DNA from: Pseudidiomarina aquimaris
GTDB lineage: Bacteria > Pseudomonadota > Gammaproteobacteria > Enterobacterales > Alteromonadaceae
Assembly: GCF_003987395.1 (NCBI RefSeq)
Contig: NZ_PIPT01000002.1
Coordinates: 62,001-126,000, forward strand
Reading direction: 5' to 3'
Length of the DNA: 64,000 bases
The notes under the pieces were generated by a model. That model saw only the letters and a program-made list of their open reading frames with translations. It did no database searches and was not told where the DNA came from. A program made the translations under genes and the position numbers. This document shows, piece after piece, positions 1 to 8,126 of this stretch. Each line of letters starts with the position of its first letter. Position 1 is the stretch's first letter.

Positions 1-116
1 TGGTTGTACCAATCTACGGCTTCCAATTCTTCCATGAGGGAAATGATGGCACGATGCATGTCGCGGGTATCGTCCGACAACAGTTCGTAGGGTTCATGAT
101 AACCTTCGTTTGCCAT
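1..116 (-). CDS. Encapsulated ferritin-like protein, N-terminal part (cut by window edge)
   Basis: Only the first 38 codons are present, read leftwards from ATG at 116, with an AAAGGAG-type ribosome binding site just upstream. The visible protein contains HEP near residue 7, a DMHRAI helix start at 19-24 and the stretch MEELEAVDWY at 28-37. From memory this matches the first helix of the encapsulated ferritins (EncFtn, Rhodospirillum rubrum type), where a Glu in this helix belongs to the ferroxidase centre; the equivalent here would be Glu30. EncFtn proteins oxidise iron inside encapsulin shells, and the shell gene usually lies just downstream, which here is outside the window. The family call rests on a short but characteristic segment. 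A related ferritin-like protein without a shell is the main alternative. Confidence 0.72.
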   Translation of the reverse strand, partial: MANEGYHEPYELLSDDTRDMHRAIISLMEELEAVDWYN

Positions 117-246
117 AACTCGCTCCTTTCTTGTGTAAAAAAGTTTTTCTGCGAAGTACCTCTTTACCTTACGGGATGCGGCGTGGTTGTACAACTGCAA
201 TGCGCTGCGGGGTAACGAATGATTGCGGCGGTTGGTCGCAAACAAA

Positions 247-277
247 AACACCGCGAGGCCGAGGCGATCGCGGTGTT
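247..277 (-). terminator. Intrinsic terminator after lpdA
   Basis: A perfect 10-bp stem (AACACCGCGA at 247-256 with TCGCGGTGTT at 268-277) closes an 11-nt loop. Reading leftwards it runs into a T-rich stretch, so it should end the pdhR-aceEF-lpdA transcript. A shorter T run on the other side could make it work in both directions. Confidence 0.8.
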
Positions 278-307
278 CTTTTACCATCGAGGTGATGGCG
301 AGTTAGA

Positions 308-330
308 CCCGTAGTAGAACTACGGGCTAC
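308..330 (-). repeat. REP element (GTAG type) at the lpdA stop codon
   Basis: Reading leftwards: GTAG, then an 8-bp perfect stem CCCGTAGT / ACTACGGG with a 3-nt loop. It is identical in core sequence to the copies at 21586-21608 and 21643-21665. The TAG of the leading GTAG is the lpdA stop codon. GTAG followed by a short hairpin is the known format of REPs mobilised by REP-associated tyrosine transposases (RAYTs). Confidence 0.75.
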
Positions 331-1754
331 TTTTTCTTGGCTTTTTTGTTCGGTAGGTCAGTGATTGAGCCTTCGAACACTTCTGCTGCCAAGCCTACTG
401 ATTCGTGCAGGGTTGGGTGAGCGTGGATGGTCAAGGCGATGTCTTCTGCATCACAGCCCATCTCGATAGCCAAACAGATTTCGCCTAGCAATTCACCAGC
501 GTTTGAACCTACGGTTGCACCGCCGATGATGCGGTTGTTCTTGTCAAACAACAACTTGGTCATACCGTCGGTTGCACCCTGTGCGATAGCACGACCTGAA
601 GCTGACCATGGGAACACCGCTGCTTCGTACTCGATGCCTTGCTCTTTCGCTTCTTTCTCGGTTAAACCTGCCCACGCAACTTCTGGATCAGTGTACGCGA
701 TTGAAGGAATAACCTTAGGATCGAAGTAGTGCTTCTTACCAGCGATAACTTCTGCAGCAACGTGGCCTTCATGCACTGCTTTGTGCGCCAGCATTGGTTG
801 GCCAACCAGGTCACCGATAGCGAAGATGTTCTTCACGTTGGTGCGCATTTGCTTGTCGACTTCAATAAAGCCACGGTCGCTTACGTTTACGCCAGCGTTC
901 TCGGCGCCAACTTTACCACCGTTTGGCGCGCGGCCAACAGCGACTAAGATAGCGTCATACTTGACTGGTTTCTCAGGTGCTTTGTCGCCTTCGAAGGTCA
1001 CGTAGATGCCGTCTTTCTTAGCTTCAACTTTGGCGGCTTTGGTGTTCAACATGATGTTGTCGAACTTGCCTTTGATGCTCTTCATGAACGGCTTGATGAT
1101 GTCTTTATCGGCCGGTGGAATCAACTGATCCGTCATTTCCACAACGTCGATTTTCGAACCCAATGCGCTATACACACAGCCCATTTCGAGACCGATGATA
1201 CCGCCGCCCAAAATCAACATACGGTCAGGAACAAAACGCAACTCAAGCGCTGCTGTTGAGTCCCAAACGCGCTCGTCGTCATGCGGTACGAAAGGCAGCT
1301 TGATCGACTGAGAACCGGCCGCGATGATCGCGTGCTCAAAGTTGATAACTGTCTCGTTGCCGTCACTATCTTTTACTTTAAGCTGTTTGTCGCTAGCGAA
1401 TTCACCAGTACCGGTTACGGTTTTGACTTTACGCATTTTCGACATTTGGCCAAGACCACCGGTCAACTGACCGATGACTTTTTCTTTATACTTACGAATC
1501 TTGTCGAGGTCGATTTTTGGCTCACCAAAGGCCACGCCTTCGTCGGCCATGTGCTTCGCATCTTCAATGTGCTTGGCAAGGTGCAACAAGGCTTTTGATG
1601 GGATACAGCCAACGTTCAAGCACACCCCACCAAGGGTGTTGTAACGCTCAACCAATACGGTTTCCAAACCTAAGTCAGCGGCACGGAAGGCTGCTGAATA
1701 ACCACCAGGGCCTGCACCGAGTACGACCACTTGGGCATTAATTTCTTTGCTCAT
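327..1754 (-). CDS. lpdA: Dihydrolipoyl dehydrogenase (E3)
   Basis: This 475-aa flavoprotein reoxidises dihydrolipoyl groups of the pyruvate and 2-oxoglutarate dehydrogenase complexes and passes the electrons to NAD+. An FAD-binding GAGPGG motif lies at residues 13-18. The redox disulfide is Cys45/Cys50 in GGVCLNVGCIPSK. A second Rossmann motif (GGGIIG) binds NAD near residue 185, and the HPTLHE active-site segment lies near the C terminus. The length is normal for the family. The protein ends in a lysine-rich tail, and its stop codon is supplied by a REP element. It is the last gene of the pdh operon, 89 nt after aceF, with a candidate promoter of its own in the gap. Confidence 0.97.
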   Translation of the reverse strand: MSKEINAQVVVLGAGPGGYSAAFRAADLGLETVLVERYNTLGGVCLNVGCIPSKALLHLAKHIEDAKHMADEGVAFGEPKIDLDKIRKYKEKVIGQLTGGLGQMSKMRKVKTVTGTGEFASDKQLKVKDSDGNETVINFEHAIIAAGSQSIKLPFVPHDDERVWDSTAALELRFVPDRMLILGGGIIGLEMGCVYSALGSKIDVVEMTDQLIPPADKDIIKPFMKSIKGKFDNIMLNTKAAKVEAKKDGIYVTFEGDKAPEKPVKYDAILVAVGRAPNGGKVGAENAGVNVSDRGFIEVDKQMRTNVKNIFAIGDLVGQPMLAHKAVHEGHVAAEVIAGKKHYFDPKVIPSIAYTDPEVAWAGLTEKEAKEQGIEYEAAVFPWSASGRAIAQGATDGMTKLLFDKNNRIIGGATVGSNAGELLGEICLAIEMGCDAEDIALTIHAHPTLHESVGLAAEVFEGSITDLPNKKAKKK

Positions 1755-1799
1755 GACGACCTCTTACTTTCGTAGAATCTTTGAGAATTCGATTAAAAT

Positions 1800-1841
1800 T
1801 CGCGCGGGGCGGATTATAACAGCCCCAGCGCGATTTGTTTA
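1800..1841 (-). promoter_or_regulatory. Hairpin with embedded promoter between aceF and lpdA
   Basis: The gap holds a strong stem of TCGCGC plus GGGGC (single-base bulge) pairing across 1800-1810 and 1822-1833. The 11-nt loop contains TATAAT (1813-1818, minus strand). TAAACA at 1836-1841 lies 17 bp upstream and could be a -35 box. The element could therefore weaken read-through from aceF while starting a separate lpdA transcript. Separate transcription of lpd is known in E. coli; the dual use here is inference. Confidence 0.5.
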
Positions 1842-1843
1842 AT

Positions 1844-3640
1844 TTATAGAACCAGTTTGCGAATATCTGACAACACGTTGCACAGATATACACTAAAGCG
1901 TGCGGCTACCGCGCCGTCAATGACACGATGGTCGTATGACAAGCTGGTTGGCAACATCAAGCGTGGCTCAAAATCTTTACCGTTCCATTTCGGTTTCATT
2001 TCACTTTTCGAAACGCCCAAAATAGCAACGTCAGGTGCATTCACGATTGGCGTAAACGCGGTACCACCAATGCCACCTAGACTCGAGATTGAGAAACACC
2101 CACCCTGCATGTCTTGTGACTTCAGTTTGCCGTCACGGGCGCGAGTGCTAACGTCGACCAGCTCTTCTGACAATTCGTAAATGCCCTTTTTGTCGACATC
2201 ACGAATCACTGGCACTACAAGGCCTCCCGGAGTGTCCACTGCGATACCGATATGAATGTATTTTTTCATGATCAGATGTTCGCCGTCTTCGTGCAGTGAC
2301 GAATTGAACACTGGGTACTCTTGCAACGCTTTCGCCACCGCTTTCATGATGAACACCAATGGGGTGATCTTCACGCCGTCTTTTTTCTTCGCTTGCAGTT
2401 CGTTTTCTTGCTTACGGAACTTCTCAAGCTCGGTAATATCAGCTTCGTCGAACTGCGTAACGTGTGGGATGGTAACCCAGTTACGGTGCAGATTCGGGCC
2501 TGAAATCTTTTGAATGCGCGTCAATGGCACTTCTTCGATTTCGCCGAACTTGCTGAAGTCGACTTTTGGCGGTGCAATCACTTGCAAGCCACCAGCGCCC
2601 TGTGCAGCGCCTGCCGAAGCCGTTGCTTTTGGACGTGACAATTCGTACTTCACGTATTCCTGCACGTCTTCTTTCAAGATGCGTTCTTTGCGACCTGAGC
2701 CTTTGACTTGGTTAAGGTCGACACCGAATTCGCGTGCTAAACGACGTACCGCAGGTGAAGCATAGGCAAGGCCTTCCGCTTTACCTTTTTTGTCCAACGG
2801 ATGATCCGGTACCGGCGGAGCTTTGCGCTCTCCAGAAGCGGTCACACGCCCCTCGTCGGCTTTCTCCGATTTCGCATCGTCCTCCAGGGCTGCCCCGGAG
2901 CGGGCTGCCCTCTCTGCATCGTCGTCAGACGATGCACCGGCGTCAGCCGGAGAAGATCCCGATTCGTCGGATGCATCGGCGCCAGCCGACGAAGATCCTG
3001 AAGCGACCTCCAAGGTAATCACCAACGACCCTTCACTAACCTTGTCGCCAACCTTAACTTCAACCGATTTCACGGTGCCGGCTTGCGGGCTTGGCACGTC
3101 CATGGTCGCTTTGTCGGTTTCGAGGGTGATCAGGCCATCTTCTTTCTCGATGCTATCGCCTTCATTTACCAATACCTCGATGACGTCAACTTCGCCGTCT
3201 TCGCCGATGTCTGGAACTTTGACTTCGATGGTTTTAGTTTCGCCACCGGTGTTGGTGTCGGCATCGTTGTCAGAGTCGGTGTCAGAATCACCATCGGTGT
3301 CGGTGGAGGATTCCCCCGTGGTAGAACCACGGGCTACGTCGTCGTCAGACGATGCATCGGCGCCAGCCGACGAAGATCCCGAATCATCAGATCCCGAATC
3401 CTCCGCAGCGCTCAGCATCGCAATAAGATCCCCTTCCGAAATCTTGTCGCCTACGCTCACTTTAATTTCATCCACGGTACCGCCAAATGGCGCCGGAATG
3501 TCCATCGAGGCTTTGTCGCTTTCAACAGTGATCAAACCGTCTTCGGCTTCAACGCTGTCGCCCTTGCTCACCAGAATTTCGATGACTTCGACTTCGTCGC
3601 CGCCGACATCGGGGGCGAGTACTTCTTTTAAATCTGCCAT
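1844..3640 (-). CDS. aceF: Pyruvate dehydrogenase E2 (dihydrolipoyl acetyltransferase)
   Basis: A 598-aa core subunit of the pyruvate dehydrogenase complex that transfers acetyl groups from lipoyl arms to CoA. Two lipoyl domains are visible: residues 1-78 with Lys43 in ESDKASM, and about 136-212 with Lys177 in ETDKATM. A peripheral-subunit binding domain follows at about 293-330, then the catalytic domain from about 365, with the active-site HRVIDG motif near the C terminus. E. coli has three lipoyl domains; here there are two. The linkers are rich in Asp, Ser and Gly and are built from repeated DNA, including a 29-bp exact duplication (2970-2998 and 3351-3379). The first linker contains an in-frame REP element encoding residues 102-109. 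The gene starts 21 nt after aceE. Confidence 0.96.
   Translation of the reverse strand: MADLKEVLAPDVGGDEVEVIEILVSKGDSVEAEDGLITVESDKASMDIPAPFGGTVDEIKVSVGDKISEGDLIAMLSAAEDSGSDDSGSSSAGADASSDDDVARGSTTGESSTDTDGDSDTDSDNDADTNTGGETKTIEVKVPDIGEDGEVDVIEVLVNEGDSIEKEDGLITLETDKATMDVPSPQAGTVKSVEVKVGDKVSEGSLVITLEVASGSSSAGADASDESGSSPADAGASSDDDAERAARSGAALEDDAKSEKADEGRVTASGERKAPPVPDHPLDKKGKAEGLAYASPAVRRLAREFGVDLNQVKGSGRKERILKEDVQEYVKYELSRPKATASAGAAQGAGGLQVIAPPKVDFSKFGEIEEVPLTRIQKISGPNLHRNWVTIPHVTQFDEADITELEKFRKQENELQAKKKDGVKITPLVFIMKAVAKALQEYPVFNSSLHEDGEHLIMKKYIHIGIAVDTPGGLVVPVIRDVDKKGIYELSEELVDVSTRARDGKLKSQDMQGGCFSISSLGGIGGTAFTPIVNAPDVAILGVSKSEMKPKWNGKDFEPRLMLPTSLSYDHRVIDGAVAARFSVYLCNVLSDIRKLVL
2970..3379. 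repeat. Direct repeats in the aceF linker DNA
   Basis: A 29-bp sequence at 2970-2998 recurs identically at 3351-3379, and a diverged third copy occupies about 2921-2966. They encode the [12 protein letters not shown] segments of the two interdomain linkers. The neighbouring inverted repeat GCATCGTC...GACGATGC (around 2915-2935) recurs in part beside the REP. This suggests that the linkers grew by duplication of one module. Confidence 0.65.
3315..3337 (-). repeat. REP element translated inside aceF
   Basis: Same architecture as the other copies: GTAG, CCCGTGGT, 3-nt loop, ACCACGGG. Compared with the other REPs it carries one compensatory pair change in the stem. It begins exactly on codon 102 of aceF and is read through as VARGSTTG in the linker between the two lipoyl domains. 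Confidence 0.7.
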
Positions 3641-3661
3641 AGTCGTCTGCGCTCCCGTGGT

Positions 3662-6331
3662 TTATGCGTAAAGTGGATTGATTTTGTCAGCATCGATGTC
3701 GAAATCTTTGATGGCTTGAGCCACCACTTTCTTATCGACATCACCCGCTTTTGCCAACTCAGCCAGCGCAGCAACAACAATATACTCAGCGCTAACTTCA
3801 AAGTGGCGACGCAAGTTTTCACGGCTATCAGAGCGACCGAAGCCGTCGGTACCCAACACGCGATAAGGCGTCGGTACCCAAGCACGGATTTGATCAGCGT
3901 ATTGCTTCATGTAATCCGTAGCGGCAACCGTTGGACCTTTCGCTTTCTCAAGCAATTTAGTCACATAGGCCACTTGTTCTTTCTTGGTCGGGTTCAACAT
4001 GTTGTAACGATCGACGTTTAAGCCGTCGCGCGCCAACTCGTTGAACGACGTTGCACTGTAGACCTTAGCAGTGATGCCGTATTTTTCAGCCAAGATCTCA
4101 CCTGCAGCGCGAACTTGCTGCAAAATGGTACCCGAACCGAGCAACTGCACCTCGCCTTTCGCTTTCTTCGCTTTATGCGTTTCGAGCTCGTACATACCTT
4201 TGATGATGCCCTCTTCGACACCTTCAGGCATTTCTGGCTGCTGGTAGTTCTCGTTCATCACCGTGAGGTAATAGAACACGTTCTCTTGCTCGCCATACAT
4301 ACGGCGCAAACCGTCTTGTACGATAACCGCAACTTCGTAACCGAAAGTCGGGTCGTAGGTAACGCAGTTTGGTACTGTGTTGAACAAGATATGGCTGCTG
4401 CCGTCTTGGTGCTGCAGGCCTTCACCGTTCAGCGTTGTACGTCCCGCAGTACCACCGACCAAGAAACCACGTGCTTGGCTGTCGCCTGCGGCCCATACGA
4501 GGTCACCCACGCGCTGGAAGCCGAACATTGAATAGTAGATGTAGAACGGAATCATCGGCTCGTTGTTGGTCGAGTAGCTGGTCGCTGCCGCGACCCATGA
4601 CGCCATCGCGCCGAGCTCATTGATACCTTCTTGCAGTACTTGGCCTTTCTTATCTTCACGATAATAAGCAACTTGGTCCGCATCTTGCGGCTCGTACTTC
4701 TGGCCTTGGCTAGAATAGATACCTACCTGACGGAATAAGCCTTCCATACCAAAGGTACGCGCTTCATCAGGAATAATTGGTACGATGCGCTGACCAATCT
4801 TCTTGTCTTTCAACAAAGCCGTCAGAACACGAACGAAGGCCATCGTGGTCGAGATCTGACGGTCACCTGAGCCTTTTAACACCGCATCAAACGCTTTTAA
4901 TGCAGGCATTTCAAGTTCGACATCAGTGTCGGCGCGACGCTTCGGCATGTAACCGCCAAGCGCTTCGCGACGCTCACGCATGTACTTCATTTCGGCACTG
5001 TCGTCTGGGAACTTGTAGAACGGAATGTCTTCAAGATCGCTGTCTTTAATTGGAATGTTAAAGCGGTCACGGAAGTGTTTGATCGCGTCCATGTCCATTT
5101 TCTTGACCTGGTGGGCAATGTTTTTACCTTCACCAGCAGCACCCATGCCGTAGCCTTTTACAGTCTTAGCAAGGATAACCTGCGGACGACCTTTGGTATT
5201 TACCGCTTTGTGATAAGCAGAATAAACCTTGACCGGATCGTGGCCACCGCGATTCAAACGCCAGATATCTTCATCCGACAAGTTGGCAACCATTTCTTTG
5301 GTTTCTTCAGTTTTACCGAAGAAGTGTTCACGGGTGTAAGCACCGCCTTTGGCTTTGTAGTTCTGATACTCACCGTCGACGCTGTCCTGCATAATTTGCG
5401 CCAGCTTGCCTTCGGTATCACGGTACAGAAGCGGATCCCAGTAACGACCCCAAATGACTTTGATCACTTCCCAGCCCGCACCACGGAAGGTACCTTCGAG
5501 CTCTTGGATGATCTTACCGTTACCACGTACCGGGCCATCAAGGCGCTGCAAGTTACAGTTAACGATAAAGGTCAGGTTGTCCAAGCCTTCGCGGGTGGCA
5601 AGGCTAATTGCGCCCAGCGTTTCTGGCTCGTCCACCTCACCATCGCCCAAGAACGCGTAAACGCGCTGGTTCGAGCAATCTTTGATGCCGCGGTCAGTCA
5701 AATACTTCAGGTAACGTGCTTGGTAAATCGCTTGGATCGGACCTAAGCCCATCGATACCGTTGGGAACTGCCAAAAATCTGGCATTAATTTCGGATGCGG
5801 GTACGAGCTAATGCCCTTGCCGTCAACTTCTTGACGGAAGTTATCGAGTTGCTCTTCGCTGATGCGACCTTCGAGGTAAGCACGCGCATAGATACCTGGT
5901 GACGCGTGACCTTGAATAAACAAGAAGTCGCCGCCGTCTTGGTCAGTTGGCGCGCGGAAGAAATGGTTGAAACCAATGTCATACAACATTGCTGAAGAAG
6001 CAAAGCTAGAGATATGACCGCCGAGCTCAAGCTCTTTCTTCGATGCACGCAGAACCATTGCCAGTGCGTTCCAACGAATCGCCGCACGCACACGCGCTTC
6101 CATGCTCTGGTCACCCGGCATAGTCGGCTCTTGGCTCGCTGGAATCGTGTTCAGATATGCCGTGGTTGCGGCATAAGGCAAGTACGCACCACTACGGCGG
6201 GCTTTTTCGATCAGTGATTCCAACAGGTAATGGCCACGCTCCGGGCCATCTTCTTCCAGCACGACTTCGAGGGCGTCTAGCCACTCGCGCGTTTCCTGTG
6301 GATCAAGATCGTCTTTCAAATGGTCAGTCAT
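3662..6331 (-). CDS. aceE: Pyruvate dehydrogenase E1 (homodimeric type)
   Basis: An 889-aa thiamine-diphosphate enzyme that decarboxylates pyruvate and acetylates the lipoyl arms of AceF. The length and N terminus (LDPQETREWLDALE) are typical of the single-chain E1 of gammaproteobacteria rather than the two-chain type. The ThDP motif runs from GDGEVDEPE to IVNCNLQ at roughly residues 230-260. The gene lies 18 nt downstream of pdhR on the same strand and 21 nt before aceF, so the four genes form one operon. Confidence 0.97.
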   Translation of the reverse strand: MTDHLKDDLDPQETREWLDALEVVLEEDGPERGHYLLESLIEKARRSGAYLPYAATTAYLNTIPASQEPTMPGDQSMEARVRAAIRWNALAMVLRASKKELELGGHISSFASSAMLYDIGFNHFFRAPTDQDGGDFLFIQGHASPGIYARAYLEGRISEEQLDNFRQEVDGKGISSYPHPKLMPDFWQFPTVSMGLGPIQAIYQARYLKYLTDRGIKDCSNQRVYAFLGDGEVDEPETLGAISLATREGLDNLTFIVNCNLQRLDGPVRGNGKIIQELEGTFRGAGWEVIKVIWGRYWDPLLYRDTEGKLAQIMQDSVDGEYQNYKAKGGAYTREHFFGKTEETKEMVANLSDEDIWRLNRGGHDPVKVYSAYHKAVNTKGRPQVILAKTVKGYGMGAAGEGKNIAHQVKKMDMDAIKHFRDRFNIPIKDSDLEDIPFYKFPDDSAEMKYMRERREALGGYMPKRRADTDVELEMPALKAFDAVLKGSGDRQISTTMAFVRVLTALLKDKKIGQRIVPIIPDEARTFGMEGLFRQVGIYSSQGQKYEPQDADQVAYYREDKKGQVLQEGINELGAMASWVAAATSYSTNNEPMIPFYIYYSMFGFQRVGDLVWAAGDSQARGFLVGGTAGRTTLNGEGLQHQDGSSHILFNTVPNCVTYDPTFGYEVAVIVQDGLRRMYGEQENVFYYLTVMNENYQQPEMPEGVEEGIIKGMYELETHKAKKAKGEVQLLGSGTILQQVRAAGEILAEKYGITAKVYSATSFNELARDGLNVDRYNMLNPTKKEQVAYVTKLLEKAKGPTVAATDYMKQYADQIRAWVPTPYRVLGTDGFGRSDSRENLRRHFEVSAEYIVVAALAELAKAGDVDKKVVAQAIKDFDIDADKINPLYA

Positions 6332-6349
6332 ACTCTATCCTTACCCAGT

Positions 6350-7096
6350 TTACGTTCGGCGTAATGACCGCTGAATCCGAGACTGCTCACGATTCGAGGT
6401 CAATAACGCGTGTTCAATAAAGGCTAGCAGCTGATGGCAAGTTTCGCGTGCCTGTTCAGGGTCGCCAGCTTTGATCGCAGTCACAATGTGCTGCCGATGT
6501 TCGTGAAGTTCTTGCATGACGCCGGGCTTGTGCGCGAGGTCCTGCAAGTTTTGTTGAATATTTTTCTGCAACAGTGGCTGCATACTGCGCACCAAGTGCA
6601 AGAGGATCACATTATGCGATGCTTCGCAGATACGCAGGTTAAATTCGGTGAGCGCTTGCGCTTGTGCGGCAAGTTCCGTACCCGGTTCTTGTTTGATGTC
6701 GGCAAAGGCCTGTTCAATCCGTTCTAAATCACTCGGAGTTCCGCGCATCGCCGCATAGTATGACGAAATACCTTCGAGCGCGTGACGAAACTCCAACAAA
6801 TCGAACTGCGATTCAGGGTGCTGTGTGAGCAGATCGAGCAGCGGTTCCGCCACGCGCTGCTGCATATTATCGCAAACGTAAGTGCCGCCGCCTTGACGTC
6901 GCTCAAGTAAACCGCGCGCTTCGAGCTTCTGAATCGCTTCGCGCAAACTTGGTCGTGACACCGAAAATTGATGTGCAAGATCCCGCTCCGACGGCAAGCG
7001 CGCGCCAGCTTCGAGGGTGCCGTCGACGATCATGCCTTCGATGCGTTGCATGATGACGTCGGACAGCTTGGTCGGTTGTATGCGGTCAAAAGCCAT
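6350..7096 (-). CDS. pdhR: Pyruvate dehydrogenase operon repressor (GntR/FadR family)
   Basis: A 248-aa regulator with an N-terminal winged helix-turn-helix (about residues 8-75, including LPSERDLAHQFSVSRPSLREAI) and a C-terminal all-helical FCD effector domain. In E. coli PdhR senses pyruvate and represses pdhR-aceEF-lpd. The same gene order is present here, and a matching PdhR operator lies upstream at 7213-7227, so autoregulation is likely. The gene is preceded by a long palindromic repeat that would form part of its leader RNA. Confidence 0.95.
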   Translation of the reverse strand: MAFDRIQPTKLSDVIMQRIEGMIVDGTLEAGARLPSERDLAHQFSVSRPSLREAIQKLEARGLLERRQGGGTYVCDNMQQRVAEPLLDLLTQHPESQFDLLEFRHALEGISSYYAAMRGTPSDLERIEQAFADIKQEPGTELAAQAQALTEFNLRICEASHNVILLHLVRSMQPLLQKNIQQNLQDLAHKPGVMQELHEHRQHIVTAIKAGDPEQARETCHQLLAFIEHALLTSNREQSRIQRSLRRT

Positions 7097-7111
7097 CTAA
7101 AAAACCTTAAG

Positions 7112-7199
7112 AGCGATGTTTGCTGTTCGCTGTTTGCTTTTTGTTTAAACAAAAAGCGAGCGCAGCGAGTGTGCGAACAGCGAATAGCAAACAACGCTT
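7112..7199. repeat. Long palindromic repeat, copy A
   Basis: An imperfect palindrome of about 88 bp centred on TTTGTTTAAACAAA near 7145, with arms rich in GCTGTTCGC/GCGAACAGC. Related copies lie at about 46653-46739 and 52677-52764. This copy lies between the pdh promoter and pdhR, so it would be transcribed as a leader hairpin. Confidence 0.75.
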
Positions 7200-7212
7200 T
7201 TGCACTTGGGTC

Positions 7213-7268
7213 ATTGGTCTTACCAAAACTTGTACGGGCATTTTAGACTAAATAACCCAACAACCCAA
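7213..7268 (-). promoter_or_regulatory. pdhR promoter and PdhR operator
   Basis: On the minus strand TTTGGTAAGACCAAT (7213-7227) fits the PdhR consensus of two TTGGT/ACCAA half-sites around 3 nt. A candidate -10 TAAAAT lies at 7240-7245, with a weak TTGGGT 17 bp upstream (7263-7268). Transcription would start near 7233, placing the operator just downstream of the start, as in the E. coli pdh operon. Confidence 0.7.
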
Positions 7269-7279
7269 ACTTTTCTTGC

Positions 7280-8116
7280 TTACAGCCAGCCCGCAATCGT
7301 CATAACAGCAAGTAAAACGATAAAGAACAATAAGTTACGCTTCAGCAATGCAACAGTGGTCAGAGCAGTCGAGGTCACATCATCCTCATGCTTCGGGGTG
7401 AGGTCTTCCGCCGCATCGGCAACCTTTGCCAACGCTACAAAGTTGTTTTGCGGTGTGTTCCCGACCGAATTCAGCCACACTGGTAACGCCTTACCAAAAT
7501 TGCCCACCATCAAGAAGCCAAAACTCATGAGTCGCGTTGGCAGCCAATGCAGTACCAACTGCAGCTGCGTCCAAGCTTTATTGCGTGGATGCTTCATGTC
7601 ACGCAACGTCGCGTAAACGAGGACTCCGAATACACCGAACAATACATAATAAAGCAGCGGCGCGAAGTAAAATCGTAAATGAATCCACAGCAATAACTCA
7701 TGCACCGGTGCCTCTTCATGACGACCCGCAGCACGACGCAACTGTCGTAACTGTTCAGCGCAAGCTGCCGAATCACCCTCGTTAGCGGCTGCCAAGTAGG
7801 CTTTGTAAGCATCGCGTGCGGCGCGGCATTGCATGGTTGCCAATAACGCCAGCACACCTACCACGAACGCAATCAGGAACGAATCAAACAAGGCCACTAC
7901 AAAGCTAATGATCAGCGCCGGTAGAATCGCCCACACCACTTCACCCAACAAATGTTGGCGCCATTGACTGATTTTCTCTTGGCTATCGCCCCCCATTTGG
8001 GTTTTCTTGGTTTGCCACTGCTGCCAACGCAAGACAACGCGACGCCAATGCAAGTTGCGACTCAAGGTCACCGAGCGTTCTAACGAGTAAGCCAACAAAA
8101 TCGCCAATAATTGCAT
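7280..8116 (-). CDS. ampE: AmpE-like inner-membrane protein
   Basis: A 278-aa protein with an N-terminal hydrophobic start (MQLLAILLAYSLERS), several hydrophobic segments (about residues 50-95, 160-185 and 255-278) and a conserved basic region between them. This matches AmpE, an accessory membrane protein encoded next to AmpD in many gammaproteobacteria. Its exact role is unclear; it has been linked to beta-lactamase induction. It starts 10 nt after the ampD stop, so the two are co-transcribed. Confidence 0.88.
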   Translation of the reverse strand: MQLLAILLAYSLERSVTLSRNLHWRRVVLRWQQWQTKKTQMGGDSQEKISQWRQHLLGEVVWAILPALIISFVVALFDSFLIAFVVGVLALLATMQCRAARDAYKAYLAAANEGDSAACAEQLRQLRRAAGRHEEAPVHELLLWIHLRFYFAPLLYYVLFGVFGVLVYATLRDMKHPRNKAWTQLQLVLHWLPTRLMSFGFLMVGNFGKALPVWLNSVGNTPQNNFVALAKVADAAEDLTPKHEDDVTSTALTTVALLKRNLLFFIVLLAVMTIAGWL

Positions 8117-8126
8117 GTTTTGTTCC

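Noticed and set aside
2890-2912. Second in-frame REP in the other aceF linker
   Set aside because: Only a 4-5 bp stem and a GCAG rather than GTAG start; too weak to list as a feature.
2823-3671. Long Ser/Pro-rich open frame (282 aa) on the plus strand opposite aceF
   Set aside because: It is the antisense of low-complexity Asp/Ser-rich linker and lipoyl-domain codons; composition is an artefact and aceF is certain.
5075-5746. 223-aa open frame on the plus strand opposite aceE
   Set aside because: Antisense to a highly conserved enzyme gene, no recognisable domain and no ribosome site of note.
6968-7246. Open frame covering palindromic repeat copy A, with a similar peptide (NKKRA..R.CEQRIAN) in the frame over copy C (52617-52835)
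   Set aside because: The shared peptide comes from the shared repeat DNA, read in different contexts; not a protein family.
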